A model generated the notes under the pieces. It had not been told where the DNA came from. It did not search any database and worked only from the letters and a program-made list of their open reading frames with translations. This document shows, in pieces, positions 26,258 through 34,823 of a DNA stretch of 64,000 nucleotides. Position numbers and translations under genes: made by a program. Position 1 is the stretch's first letter, and the number at the start of each line of letters is the position of its first letter. The DNA comes from Ancylobacter aquaticus. GTDB taxonomy: Bacteria; Pseudomonadota; Alphaproteobacteria; Rhizobiales; Xanthobacteraceae. The DNA lies in the NCBI RefSeq assembly GCF_004339465.1, contig NZ_SMFY01000002.1, forward strand, positions 1,302,001-1,366,000. Reading direction: 5' to 3'.

Positions 26258-27958
26258 ATGAACGTGTCGTTGGTGAATCGCCTCAAGGGCGGCTTGTCGT
26301 TCCAGCAGATCGTCGCCTATGCCGCGCTTCTGGTCGTGGTCCTGTTGGTCGCCTACCCCATGGCCTTCCTCGTGGAAGTGGCCTTGCGGGTCAGCGAACC
26401 GAACGCGGAAGCACGCTACGGGCTGGATAATTTCGCCCTCATCTTCACTTCGCGAAATCTCGACACGATCTTCAACACGATCTTTCTCGCCGTCGTCTCC
26501 ACCGCCATCGCCATTCCATGCGGCTTCCTCGCCGCATGGATCGTCTATCGCACCGACATTCCCGGAAAGCGCTTTTTCGAGCGCCTCATGGTCATTCCCT
26601 ACTATGTCACGCCGCTGGTGCCGGCACTGGCATGGCTGGCCCTCGCCGCTCCGCAATCGGGACTGATCAACCAGATCGCCACCCGGCTTGGCCATGAGGG
26701 GCCGCTCATCAACATAACGAGCCTGGTCGGCATCGCCGTGGTGATGGCGTTCACCGGGGCTGCGGTCGCCTTCGCGATCATGGGCGCCGCAATGCAGCTG
26801 CTCAATCCGGCGCTGGAGGAATGCTCGCAGGTCTTCGGTGCCTCGAAACGACAAACTCTCTGGCGGATCACGATCCCGCTCATGCGGCCGGCCATCCTCA
26901 GCGCCACGATCTTCGTGCTGGCGGAGGGACTGGGCGCCTTTGCCGAACCGCTCATCCTGGGCGCGACCGAGAATGTCCAGACGATCAGTACCCGGATCTA
27001 TCTGCTGGCCGGCTCCTATCCGCCGGCCTACGGGGAGGCTGCGGCGCTCGGCATTTCGCTTCTGCTCATCGTCATCCCTCTGATGTTTGTGTATTTCCGC
27101 CTGCTCGACAATCGCGACTTCGCCACCGTCACCGGCAAGGCCTACCGCATGGCCAGGATCGAAACCGGGCGCTCGCGGATGGGGCTCTTCAGCCTCGTGA
27201 TGCTCTACGTTTTTGTTGCCGTTATTCTTCCGGTGCTGATGCTGGTCGTCAATTCGCTCCAGCGCCTGTCGACGGTCTACTTCTCCACCTCGGTCTGGAC
27301 CTTCGACAATTACGTCAAGGTGCTTTCCTCGGCGGACCATTGGGGCAGCATCGTCAACAGCCTGATCCTCGGCGTCTCCACCGCGACCACGGGCCTCCTG
27401 CTCATGGGCTTCGTTGTCTGGGTGATCTACCGATCGCCACTGCCCCCGCGCATCGGCCGCTTCGTCGAATATGCGGTGATGGTGCCGGTAGCCATTCCGC
27501 GACTGGTCTTCGCCTTCGGGCTGCTGTGGGCCTGGCTTCAGTTCCCCGGCAAGATGTACGGAACGCTCTGGCTGTTGTGGCTCGCCTATCTCACCGTCTT
27601 CCTGCCACTGGGGGTGCGCGCCATCGCCAGCGTCGTCTTCCAGCTCGACAAGAGCCTTGAGGAGGCGGCCCGGGTCACGGGAGCTTCGCGGTTCTATTTC
27701 CTGCGGACGGTGACAATCCCGCTGCTCAAGCCAGGCCTGATCGCGACATGGACGCTGCTCTTCATCGTCAGCGTGCGCGAGTTGGGCGCCTCCGTCCTGC
27801 TGGTGGGGCCGAACTCCAAGGTGATCTCGCCCTCGATCGTTGAAGCGTACCAGGTCATCGGGCGGGAGCAGGCCGCCACACTGGCCGTGATCCAGCTCGT
27901 GGTGCTGCTCCTCGCTCTCATGGTGATGCTGCGTTTCACGCGGACGGAAGTCCGATGA
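26258..27958 (+). CDS. ABC transporter permease with two fused membrane domains (FbpB/ThiP type)
   Basis: A 566-residue permease carrying two transmembrane domains in tandem, each with an EAA loop: EECSQVFGASKRQTLWRITIP (about 190) and EEAARVTGASRFYFLRTVTIP (about 470). About twelve hydrophobic helices. The gene begins at ATG 26258, one codon after a GTG. Fused permeases are normal for ferric/thiamine-type importers. It overlaps a 28-codon ORF by four bases and precedes the ATPase. Confidence 0.92.
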   Translation: MNVSLVNRLKGGLSFQQIVAYAALLVVVLLVAYPMAFLVEVALRVSEPNAEARYGLDNFALIFTSRNLDTIFNTIFLAVVSTAIAIPCGFLAAWIVYRTDIPGKRFFERLMVIPYYVTPLVPALAWLALAAPQSGLINQIATRLGHEGPLINITSLVGIAVVMAFTGAAVAFAIMGAAMQLLNPALEECSQVFGASKRQTLWRITIPLMRPAILSATIFVLAEGLGAFAEPLILGATENVQTISTRIYLLAGSYPPAYGEAAALGISLLLIVIPLMFVYFRLLDNRDFATVTGKAYRMARIETGRSRMGLFSLVMLYVFVAVILPVLMLVVNSLQRLSTVYFSTSVWTFDNYVKVLSSADHWGSIVNSLILGVSTATTGLLLMGFVVWVIYRSPLPPRIGRFVEYAVMVPVAIPRLVFAFGLLWAWLQFPGKMYGTLWLLWLAYLTVFLPLGVRAIASVVFQLDKSLEEAARVTGASRFYFLRTVTIPLLKPGLIATWTLLFIVSVRELGASVLLVGPNSKVISPSIVEAYQVIGREQAATLAVIQLVVLLLALMVMLRFTRTEVR

Positions 27959-28041
27959 GCACGGGCAATGTCGCGCTTTCGCGGCGAGCACCGTCTGTCG
28001 CGAGGCCGCCGGCCCCGCTCGCAGATCGTCTCAATCCATAA
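27955..28041 (+). CDS. Possible tiny ORF (28 codons) between permease and ATPase genes
   Basis: ATG at 27955 overlaps the permease stop in an ATGA junction and the frame ends with TAA at 28039-28041, 11 bases before the ATPase start. The predicted peptide is short, Ala/Pro/Arg-rich and has no recognised motif. It may only serve translational coupling, or may be chance; I saw no separate ribosome site. Confidence 0.2.
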   Translation: MSTGNVALSRRAPSVARPPAPLADRLNP

Positions 28042-28052
28042 GGACCGGCCAC

Positions 28053-29174
28053 ATGGCGACACCCACCACCGCCGTTGCGGACAGCGATGTCCTCGTTGAG
28101 GTCACCGATCTCGTCATCCGCTATGGCAGCTACACCGCCGTCCACGGTGTCAGCTTCCAGATTCGCCGGGGCGAGTTCCTCACCCTGCTCGGGCCGTCCG
28201 GTTGCGGAAAAACCACCATCCTGCGCTCCATCGCGGGGCTGGAGCGGCCGAGTTCCGGCGAGATCCGCATCGACGGCAACATCGTCTATTCCTCGAAGCT
28301 GGGCATCGAGGTGCCGGCGGAAAAGCGCAACCTGTCGATGGTGTTCCAGTCCTACGCCATCTGGCCTCACCTCACCGCCTTCGAGAATGCCGTCTACGGC
28401 CTGCGGGTGCGCAAGCGCCCCAAGGAGGAGATCAAGCGCCAGGGTGACTGGGCGCTGGATGTGGTGCGCATGAAACAGTTCGGCGAACGCCGGGCCTCGG
28501 CCCTGTCCGGCGGCCAGCAGCAGCGCATCGCGCTGGCGCGCGCCGTCGCTTTTTCGCCCAAGGTCATTCTCTTCGACGAGCCGCTGTCCAATCTCGATGC
28601 CAATCTGCGGGTGCAGATGCGCCACGAAATCAAGGACCTCCAGCGCAAGCTCGGCGTGACGTCGATCTATGTCACGCATGATCAGGAAGAAGCGCTGACG
28701 ATGTCGGACCGCATCATCGTCATGTCGAGCGGCCAGATACAGCAGGTGTCGGCGCCGGAGCATCTCTATAATTTCCCCGCCAACAGCTTCGTCGCCAATT
28801 TCATCGGCTCGGCCAATCTGGTCGAAGGTCGGGTCGATGACGCCACCCGAGCGGGGGATCGTGTGGATTTCGTCACCGCGTCGGGCACCCGCGTCCACGC
28901 GACCGACAGCCGCCCCCCCGGATATGACGGCGAGGCGCTGCTCGCGCTGCGGACGGTCTACCCGCAGCTCGCCGCCGGAGCCCAGACCGTGAGCCCGAAC
29001 AGCTGGGCCTGCCGGATCACGCAGGCGACGTTCAGCGGTGACTTCATCGAGTACACGGTCGCCGCCCCCTGGGGGCCCGTCGTGGTGCGGCGTCCGCCAT
29101 CCGAACGCTTCGCGCTCGAAGACCCGGTGGTCCTGAGCGTTGCGCCGGCCAACTGCGTCATCATCGCGCGATAG
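28053..29174 (+). CDS. ABC transporter ATP-binding protein (FbpC/UgpC type)
   Basis: A 373-residue ATPase: Walker A LGPSGCGKTTILRS, Q-loop SMVFQSYAIWPH, signature LSGGQQQRIALARAV, Walker B VILFDEPLSNLD, switch His in VTHDQEEAL, and a C-terminal TOBE-like domain. Energises the importer with the binding protein at 25138 and fused permease at 26258. Eleven bases precede the amidase gene. Confidence 0.92.
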   Translation: MATPTTAVADSDVLVEVTDLVIRYGSYTAVHGVSFQIRRGEFLTLLGPSGCGKTTILRSIAGLERPSSGEIRIDGNIVYSSKLGIEVPAEKRNLSMVFQSYAIWPHLTAFENAVYGLRVRKRPKEEIKRQGDWALDVVRMKQFGERRASALSGGQQQRIALARAVAFSPKVILFDEPLSNLDANLRVQMRHEIKDLQRKLGVTSIYVTHDQEEALTMSDRIIVMSSGQIQQVSAPEHLYNFPANSFVANFIGSANLVEGRVDDATRAGDRVDFVTASGTRVHATDSRPPGYDGEALLALRTVYPQLAAGAQTVSPNSWACRITQATFSGDFIEYTVAAPWGPVVVRRPPSERFALEDPVVLSVAPANCVIIAR

Positions 29175-29185
29175 GAGACGGCTGA

Positions 29186-30673
29186 ATGAGCACCCATGAG
29201 GAAATTGCCTATTTCAGCATTGCCGAGCTGCACCGGCATTATCGCGCCGGCACGTTGTCGCCGGTCGACGTGGTCGATGCCTGCCTGGCCATGATCGAGA
29301 CCCGCGACAAGGCCATCAACGCCTTCGTCACCGTCACCGCAGAACTCGCCTATGAGACCGCCCGGCGGCAGGAGGCGCAACTCTCGAAGCACGAAGGCGC
29401 GTTGCCCCGTCTGTTCGGCGTCCCCATCGGGCTGAAGGATCTGTCGGATTCGATTGCCGGGGTCCGCAACACCTATGGCTCGCGTGCCTTTGCGGATTTC
29501 ATAGCACCCCGGACAGCCGATCACGTGACGCGGCTGCTCGATGCCGGCGCCATTCCCATAGGCAAGACCAACACATCCGAATTCGGCCACAAGAACACGA
29601 CCGACAATTACGTGGTCGGCCCCACCAGTACGCCGTTCTCGATCGGCCACAATGCCGGCGGCTCGTCCGGCGGGAGTGCGGCAGCGGCGGCGGCGGGCAT
29701 GGTGTCGATCGGGCTGGGCTCGGACGGCGGAGGATCAATCCGCGTTCCCGCCGCAGCGTGCGGGGTCTACGGGTTCAAGCCGACCTTCGGCCAGATTCCC
29801 TGGGTGAACCGCCCCAACGCCATGGGTACGCTGGCGCCGTTTACCCATAAGGGGCCGCTCGCCCGCAGCGTTGCGGACGCCATTGCCATGGTCGATGTCA
29901 TGGGCCAGCCTATGGCCCGAGACCCTTTCGGTCCGGCAGCCGCGAAACCGAGCTATATCGCTGCCCTCGATGGAAGCCTGAAAGGGCTGAAAGTCGGCTT
30001 TGCTCCGACGCTCTGCGAACTCGTTCCCCATCCCGATGTCGATCGGAGAGTGCGGACAGGTGCGGCCGCCTTTGCCGAGGCCGGGGCAGAGGTCGAGGAC
30101 ATAGGCACTGCGATTGCCTATCATTACGCCGACATCGAGCGCATATGGGCCGGGCTTTACGATGTCTTCGCGGCCGACACGGCGCGAGGGCTGCGCGGGC
30201 TGGACTTCGACATCGATTCACCCCAGCGCGAGTTGCTGAGCCCGAGTCTGCTGACGCTCATCGAGCGTGGGATGTCCATGTCAGCCATGGACTTCCAGAG
30301 CTACAATCATGAGCGAAGCGGGGTCATGGATGCCGTCGAGGCGCTGTTTGATCGCTATGACCTGATCCTCGCCCCGACCAACCTTGTGGCGGCGATCCCC
30401 AACGTGGAAGCCTTCGGCGAGACATTCGGCCCCCCGCGCATCGGCGACCTCGCGGTCAATCCGACCATCGGCTGGAGCCTTACCTATCTGTTCAATCTCA
30501 CCGGCAACCCTATCGCCTCGGTGCCGGTGGGGTTCTCGCCCGAGGGCGTCCCGGTGGGCATGCAGATCATCGGCCCCCGCCACGGCGATGCTGCCGTGCT
30601 TGCGGCGAGCGCAGCCTTCGAGCGGCACATGCCCTGGCATGATTCCTACGCCAGACTTGGGCATTCGCGGTGA
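29186..30673 (+). CDS. Amidase signature (AS) family amidohydrolase
   Basis: A 495-residue AS-family enzyme. The Ser-cisSer-Lys triad is intact: Lys84 (GLKDL), the Gly/Ser loop GGSSGGS (158-164) and nucleophile Ser184 (GSDGGGSIR). It hydrolyses a carboxamide to acid and ammonia or amine in the cytoplasm. Direct linkage to the Fbp-type importer suggests the importer brings in the amide. Substrate unknown; GatA is unlikely because no GatB or GatC neighbours are present. Confidence 0.9.
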   Translation: MSTHEEIAYFSIAELHRHYRAGTLSPVDVVDACLAMIETRDKAINAFVTVTAELAYETARRQEAQLSKHEGALPRLFGVPIGLKDLSDSIAGVRNTYGSRAFADFIAPRTADHVTRLLDAGAIPIGKTNTSEFGHKNTTDNYVVGPTSTPFSIGHNAGGSSGGSAAAAAAGMVSIGLGSDGGGSIRVPAAACGVYGFKPTFGQIPWVNRPNAMGTLAPFTHKGPLARSVADAIAMVDVMGQPMARDPFGPAAAKPSYIAALDGSLKGLKVGFAPTLCELVPHPDVDRRVRTGAAAFAEAGAEVEDIGTAIAYHYADIERIWAGLYDVFAADTARGLRGLDFDIDSPQRELLSPSLLTLIERGMSMSAMDFQSYNHERSGVMDAVEALFDRYDLILAPTNLVAAIPNVEAFGETFGPPRIGDLAVNPTIGWSLTYLFNLTGNPIASVPVGFSPEGVPVGMQIIGPRHGDAAVLAASAAFERHMPWHDSYARLGHSR

Positions 30674-30769
30674 GCGCGGTCCGGTTCGTAGCGGCCTGCA
30701 AGCGGTTTTCCGGTACGGCTGTAGCGCGGTAATGCACTATGATGACTATTATTGTTCAAGGATAAGCGC

Positions 30770-31858
30770 ATGGCGAAATCCGTACCCCGCAGCCCGCGGA
30801 GCCTGCGCGACCGAACCGTCGGCCTGGAGGATGTCGCCCGGGCGGCCGACGTGTCCATGGCCAGCGTATCGCGGGTCCTCAACGGTTCGGCCAAAGTCAG
30901 CGATGCCATTCGCGCGCGGATCGAACGAGCCTGTGCGGAACTCGGCTACGTGCCAAACGGCGCCGCTCGCGCCCTGTCGTCGCGTCGCACGCGGGCGATC
31001 GGCGCTGTGGTGCCGGCAATAGAGAATAGCGGCTTCGCCATCGCGGTCGCCGCCCTCCAGAAGCGCATCGAGCAGGCCGGCTATACGCTGCTGCTCGCCA
31101 GCAGCGGCTACGACCCCGAGGTGGAACTGCGCGAGGTGACGGCGCTGCTCACCCACGGCGTGGATGGGCTCGTCCTTGTCGGGGACCAGCATCACCCCAG
31201 CCTGATGCCGATGCTGAAACGCATGGGAACGATCTTCGTCGAGACATGGACGCTGTCGCCCAACAGTCCCTGCGTCGGGTTCGACAATGAGAAGGCGGCC
31301 GGCCAGGTCATCGATTATCTCGTGGGCCTGGGGCACACGGCGATCAGCACCATCATGGGCCGCCCGCAGATGAACGACCGCGCCGCCGCCCGCGTGGCCG
31401 GCGTCGAGGCAAGCCTGCGACGCCGGGGGCTATCGCTGTGTTCGCAGTTCGTGGTGGAGCACCCCTTCAGAATTCTCGATGGGCGCCTTGCCATGAGAGC
31501 CCTGCTGTCGTCGGACCCCTGCCCGACCGCCGTGGTCTGCGGAAACGATCAACTCGCCTTTGGCGCCCTGATCGAAGCCGCTTCGCTGAACGTGTCGGTG
31601 CCCAACGACATCTCGATCACCGGCTTCAACGATCTCGATTATGCGGCGCACCTTGTCCCGCCCTTGACCACGTTGCGCATCCCCGTCGAGCAGATTGGTG
31701 CCATGGCCGGCGACTATATCGTGCGCCGGCTGCAGAACGAGCCCATCTTGCCCATGGCCGAGGTCGAGGTCAGCCTCATCGTACGCGGAAGCACGGCCCC
31801 CCCGCCCGGCAAGGCGGCAGCCTCGCGCCGCAAAAGCCGCATCCCTCTCGCCGACTGA
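30770..31858 (+). CDS. LacI/GntR-family transcriptional repressor
   Basis: A 362-residue LacI-type regulator from ATG 30770 (a TTG at 30752 is the alternative). The N-terminal helix-turn-helix and hinge are clear (about 18-60: LEDVARAADVSMASVSRVLNG), then a sugar-binding-protein-like effector domain ending in LTTLRIPVEQIGAMAGDYI. It is the only LacI-type gene in the window and the best candidate to bind the three GAAAGCG-type operators at 18667, 18833 and 21033. The effector is presumably the sugar acid or amide handled by this island. Confidence 0.92.
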   Translation: MAKSVPRSPRSLRDRTVGLEDVARAADVSMASVSRVLNGSAKVSDAIRARIERACAELGYVPNGAARALSSRRTRAIGAVVPAIENSGFAIAVAALQKRIEQAGYTLLLASSGYDPEVELREVTALLTHGVDGLVLVGDQHHPSLMPMLKRMGTIFVETWTLSPNSPCVGFDNEKAAGQVIDYLVGLGHTAISTIMGRPQMNDRAAARVAGVEASLRRRGLSLCSQFVVEHPFRILDGRLAMRALLSSDPCPTAVVCGNDQLAFGALIEAASLNVSVPNDISITGFNDLDYAAHLVPPLTTLRIPVEQIGAMAGDYIVRRLQNEPILPMAEVEVSLIVRGSTAPPPGKAAASRRKSRIPLAD

Positions 31859-31902
31859 CCGCACGAATTCGTCCCGCGCCGCCGGTCCCAGCAGGAGACA
31901 CC

Positions 31903-32847
31903 ATGTTTGCTCCACCGCCCTCCATTGTCGCGGAAACATTCGCCCGCCTGCCGGACGATCTACGCCTTTCCGGCCGGCGGTCGGCCTGGCTCGACACGCA
32001 TTTGCGCGGCGCGTCGCGCCATTCACTGCTCGAAGGCCCCTCCTTCGACCGTGAAGGGCGGCTCTATCTGGTGGATGTCGCCTTTGGCCGTGTGTTCCGC
32101 GTGTCAACGGAGGGCATGTTCACGGTCGTCGCCGAATATGACGGGCAGCCCAACGGACTCAAGATAAACGCCGACGGGCAGATTTACATCGCGGATCACA
32201 AAAACGGTCTGGTGTTGCTCGATCCGGATTCCGGACGTGTTTCAACTGTCTTGGGTGAATCACATGACGGGCCTTTCAAAGGGCTGAACGATCTGTTCTT
32301 TGCCTCGAACGGCGATCTCTATTTCACCGATCAGGGCCAGAGCGGCCAGCAGGACAGGTCAGGGCGCGTTTTCCGTTGGCGGGCGTCGGGTCATCTCCAT
32401 TTGGTCATGGATGGGATACCAAGCCCGAACGGGATCGTGATGAACCGCGACGAGACGTGCCTCTATGTCTGCGTGACGCGCGACAACGCTGTCTGGCGGC
32501 TGCCCCTGCTGTCGAATGGAGACGTGTCGAAGGTCGGCGCCTTCATCCGGATGAGCGGCGGCATCGGCCCGGACGGGCTTGCCTCGGACATTGCCGACGG
32601 CCTGGCGGTGGCCCACATCGGCCTCGGCGCGGTCTGGATATTCAATGCGCGCGGCGAGCCGACGCTTCGCATCGACATGCCCGAAGGCCTGTCCCCGACC
32701 AATGTCGCCTTCGGTGGCGCCGACGGCCGCACGCTCTACATCACGGAGGCCGACAGCGGCTCCATCGTGACCGCCCGGGTTTCGGCGCCGGGACGGCCGA
32801 TGCACGGAGGACCGACGCGGTTTACGGACACAGAATCGGCGACATGA
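31903..32847 (+). CDS. SMP-30/gluconolactonase family lactonase
   Basis: A 314-residue six-bladed propeller of the SMP-30/LRE family from ATG 31903 with a CAGGAGA ribosome site; a longer frame back to 31438 lies inside the repressor gene and is rejected. Characteristic stretches: LLEGPSFDREGRLYLVD (metal Glu), GLNDLFFASNGDLYFTD (metal Asn), and SPNGIVMNRDETCLYV. It would open a sugar lactone, such as that formed by the uronate-dehydrogenase-like enzyme at 17785. Last gene of the plus-strand island; the next genes converge on it. Confidence 0.87.
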   Translation: MFAPPPSIVAETFARLPDDLRLSGRRSAWLDTHLRGASRHSLLEGPSFDREGRLYLVDVAFGRVFRVSTEGMFTVVAEYDGQPNGLKINADGQIYIADHKNGLVLLDPDSGRVSTVLGESHDGPFKGLNDLFFASNGDLYFTDQGQSGQQDRSGRVFRWRASGHLHLVMDGIPSPNGIVMNRDETCLYVCVTRDNAVWRLPLLSNGDVSKVGAFIRMSGGIGPDGLASDIADGLAVAHIGLGAVWIFNARGEPTLRIDMPEGLSPTNVAFGGADGRTLYITEADSGSIVTARVSAPGRPMHGGPTRFTDTESAT

Positions 32848-32892
32848 ACCGGCATCCCCGGCCTCGCGGCGCGCGCGGCCGCCCGGTTGCGG

Positions 32893-33831
32893 TCAGAGCC
32901 ATCTGAGCCAGGCATTCCAGTCGGGATGGTGAAACTGGTTCCGCGCCCGCATGTACTTCCACATTCCGTATTTGTGGAAGTCGAAGTCGAGGCTGGAAAC
33001 GGCTTCCTGGATCATCGCCCAGGTCGACCATTTGAGGTCCGCGAGACCCTTCAGCACATTGATCCGCGCCTCGACTTGCCGGCTGACATGACCGAAATAG
33101 GCTTCGGTCATCTCCCGCTCGATGTCGCGGGGAAACGCCATTTCATCGAACCAGCCGGCGAGTTCATAGGCGCGCTCATTGTTCGAGGCGTACTCAAAAT
33201 CGACGATCACCACCTCGTCGGCCTCGTCGATCATGAAATTGCCGGCCAGCGTGTCGTTCATGCAGGGCACGAGGTCCATGCCGGAGGCAAGGAACGCCGC
33301 CTTGGCCTCGGCGCAGCGCTGCATCAGGAAGGGCTGGTCGGCCGGCAGGCGGCCGCCGACCTCGCCTGCCTGGGCCGCGTGCTCCTCGATCATGTCGAAG
33401 ATCGTCTTGGTGAGCCCGAGCGGGGTGCTGTCATTGAAGGCGTGCAGCGCGCGCACCGCGTTGCGGCGAACCGTGGGCCGCAGGAAGTCGAGGGTGGACG
33501 AGGCGCGGAAACCCTCGACGAAGACGAAGATCTCGACGCCGGCCTCGGGAAGGAAATCGACGACTTCCACGCCGAAGCCGCTGGCATGCGCCCTGCGGCT
33601 CGCCTCATGCGCCGCCATCCGGTCGATGAACATCTCGGTGCCGCGCCCCGGCGCCTTGAGGAAGAAATCGCGCGGGCCCCCCTCGTCGATCCGCCAGTTG
33701 GTGTTGCTGATGCCACCGGCAACCGGCCGGTAGCGCAGCGTCCGCCCGTGCCAGCGCGGCGCCCGGGCGAGAATGGCTTCCAGTTCGTGCTCGGCGGCGG
33801 TTTCCGCCGCGCCAAGGGTCTTCCAGGACAT
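32893..33831 (-). CDS. Choline/ethanolamine kinase-like phosphotransferase (APH superfamily), copy 2
   Basis: A 312-residue kinase of the aminoglycoside/choline phosphotransferase fold from ATG 33831. It begins its domain with GGISNTNWRI. The catalytic loop reads PCMNDTLAGNFMID, where the usual His of CHND is Met while the Asp and downstream Asn are kept; the metal Asp is in VIVDFEYASNNERAYEL. The C-terminal FHKYGMW...WLRWL pattern is shared with its neighbour at 33855, so the two arose by tandem duplication. It is the last gene of the carbamoylase operon. Likely phosphorylates a small amino alcohol; substrate unknown. Confidence 0.82.
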   Translation of the reverse strand: MSWKTLGAAETAAEHELEAILARAPRWHGRTLRYRPVAGGISNTNWRIDEGGPRDFFLKAPGRGTEMFIDRMAAHEASRRAHASGFGVEVVDFLPEAGVEIFVFVEGFRASSTLDFLRPTVRRNAVRALHAFNDSTPLGLTKTIFDMIEEHAAQAGEVGGRLPADQPFLMQRCAEAKAAFLASGMDLVPCMNDTLAGNFMIDEADEVVIVDFEYASNNERAYELAGWFDEMAFPRDIEREMTEAYFGHVSRQVEARINVLKGLADLKWSTWAMIQEAVSSLDFDFHKYGMWKYMRARNQFHHPDWNAWLRWL

Positions 33832-33854
33832 CGCGGCCTTCTCCCTCGCCCCGG

Positions 33855-34823
33855 CTACAGCCGGCGGAGCCATGTCTCGAAACCGCGCGTGGCGACCTTT
33901 GAGTGCGCGTGCGACAGACGCCAGGTTCCATATTTGTGGAATTCGATGCCGCGCCGGGGCGTCGATGCCGCGCGGGCGAGGCCCCACAGGCCCCACATCG
34001 TGTCGTCCACGATGCCGTAGAGCCGGCACCTGTTCAGCACGCGCTCGTCGCACGCGCCGGCATAAGCCTCGATCGCCTCGCGCTCGTCCGCCTCGAAACG
34101 GCAAGCCTCGTTGATCAGGGCGCCGACGTCGAACCAGCGGTCATTGTCGCCGGCGAGGTCGAAATCGACGAGAAGGGCATCCCCGGTTTCGTCCTGCAGC
34201 ATGATGTTCGAGGCGACGCCGTCATTGTGGCAGAAGGTGAGGTCGATTCCGCTCGCCTCGATCGCCTGCTGGATCAGCGCGCAACTGGCGACGAGGCGCT
34301 CCGTGTCGTCGGGCAGGAGGGCGCCGGAGGCGGCAACCTCGGCAAAAAGCGAGGCGAGCCGCTCGAACGGATCGAAGCGCACGCCGGTCGGCCCGCCGTC
34401 GTGCAGGGCCTGCTTCGCCGTGAGAACCCTGCCGAGGACCGCCGGGTCCTGCAGATCGCCGACACGGGCATAGCGCCACGGCGTGTCGAGGAAGGCGAGC
34501 GCAAGGACACCCTCCGCCTCGGCGACGACATCAGGGGCAATGCCCAGCCCCGCCGCGTGCCGTGCCGCCTGCGCCGCATGGGGGACGATATCGGCGGCGC
34601 AGTCGGCGTGCCGGATCTTCAGGAAGAGACGGGACCCGTCGTCGAGGTCGAGACGAACGCCATCGGAGGCGACGCCGCGATGCATCGGCGATGCCACCGG
34701 GGCGGCGGCGAGGGCATGGGAGCGGACCCGGCCGGCAAGGTCGGGCAGGAGCACGAGCGCGGCCTCAACACGGACCTCAAAGGGGAGAGTGGAAGCGATC
34801 ACCGCACTGATACCCCGTTCCAT
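33855..34823 (-). CDS. Choline/ethanolamine kinase-like phosphotransferase (APH superfamily), copy 1
   Basis: A 322-residue paralogue of the next gene, from ATG 34823; the open frame back to 35123 lies within the carbamoylase gene. The catalytic loop is canonical, CHNDGVASNIML, with metal Asp in LLVDFDLAGDNDRWFD. The N-terminal lobe is divergent. It overlaps the end of the carbamoylase gene by 25 bases. Both kinases would act in the cytoplasm on related small molecules, perhaps products of the amide-degrading enzymes nearby. Confidence 0.82.
   Translation of the reverse strand: MERGISAVIASTLPFEVRVEAALVLLPDLAGRVRSHALAAAPVASPMHRGVASDGVRLDLDDGSRLFLKIRHADCAADIVPHAAQAARHAAGLGIAPDVVAEAEGVLALAFLDTPWRYARVGDLQDPAVLGRVLTAKQALHDGGPTGVRFDPFERLASLFAEVAASGALLPDDTERLVASCALIQQAIEASGIDLTFCHNDGVASNIMLQDETGDALLVDFDLAGDNDRWFDVGALINEACRFEADEREAIEAYAGACDERVLNRCRLYGIVDDTMWGLWGLARAASTPRRGIEFHKYGTWRLSHAHSKVATRGFETWLRRL

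Noticed and set aside
26565-26576. GAAAGCGCTTTT, a match to the LacI-type operator inside the fused permease gene
   Set aside because: It is coding (KRFF) and lacks a promoter nearby; probably chance.
26069-27991. A 640-codon minus-strand frame opposite the fused permease
   Set aside because: The translation is rich in His, Asp, Arg and Gln, as expected for the antisense of a membrane protein; the sense frame is a clear ABC permease.
31438-31902. N-terminal extension of the SMP-30 lactonase
   Set aside because: It overlaps the LacI-type gene in another frame; ATG 31903 has a good ribosome site and normal family length.
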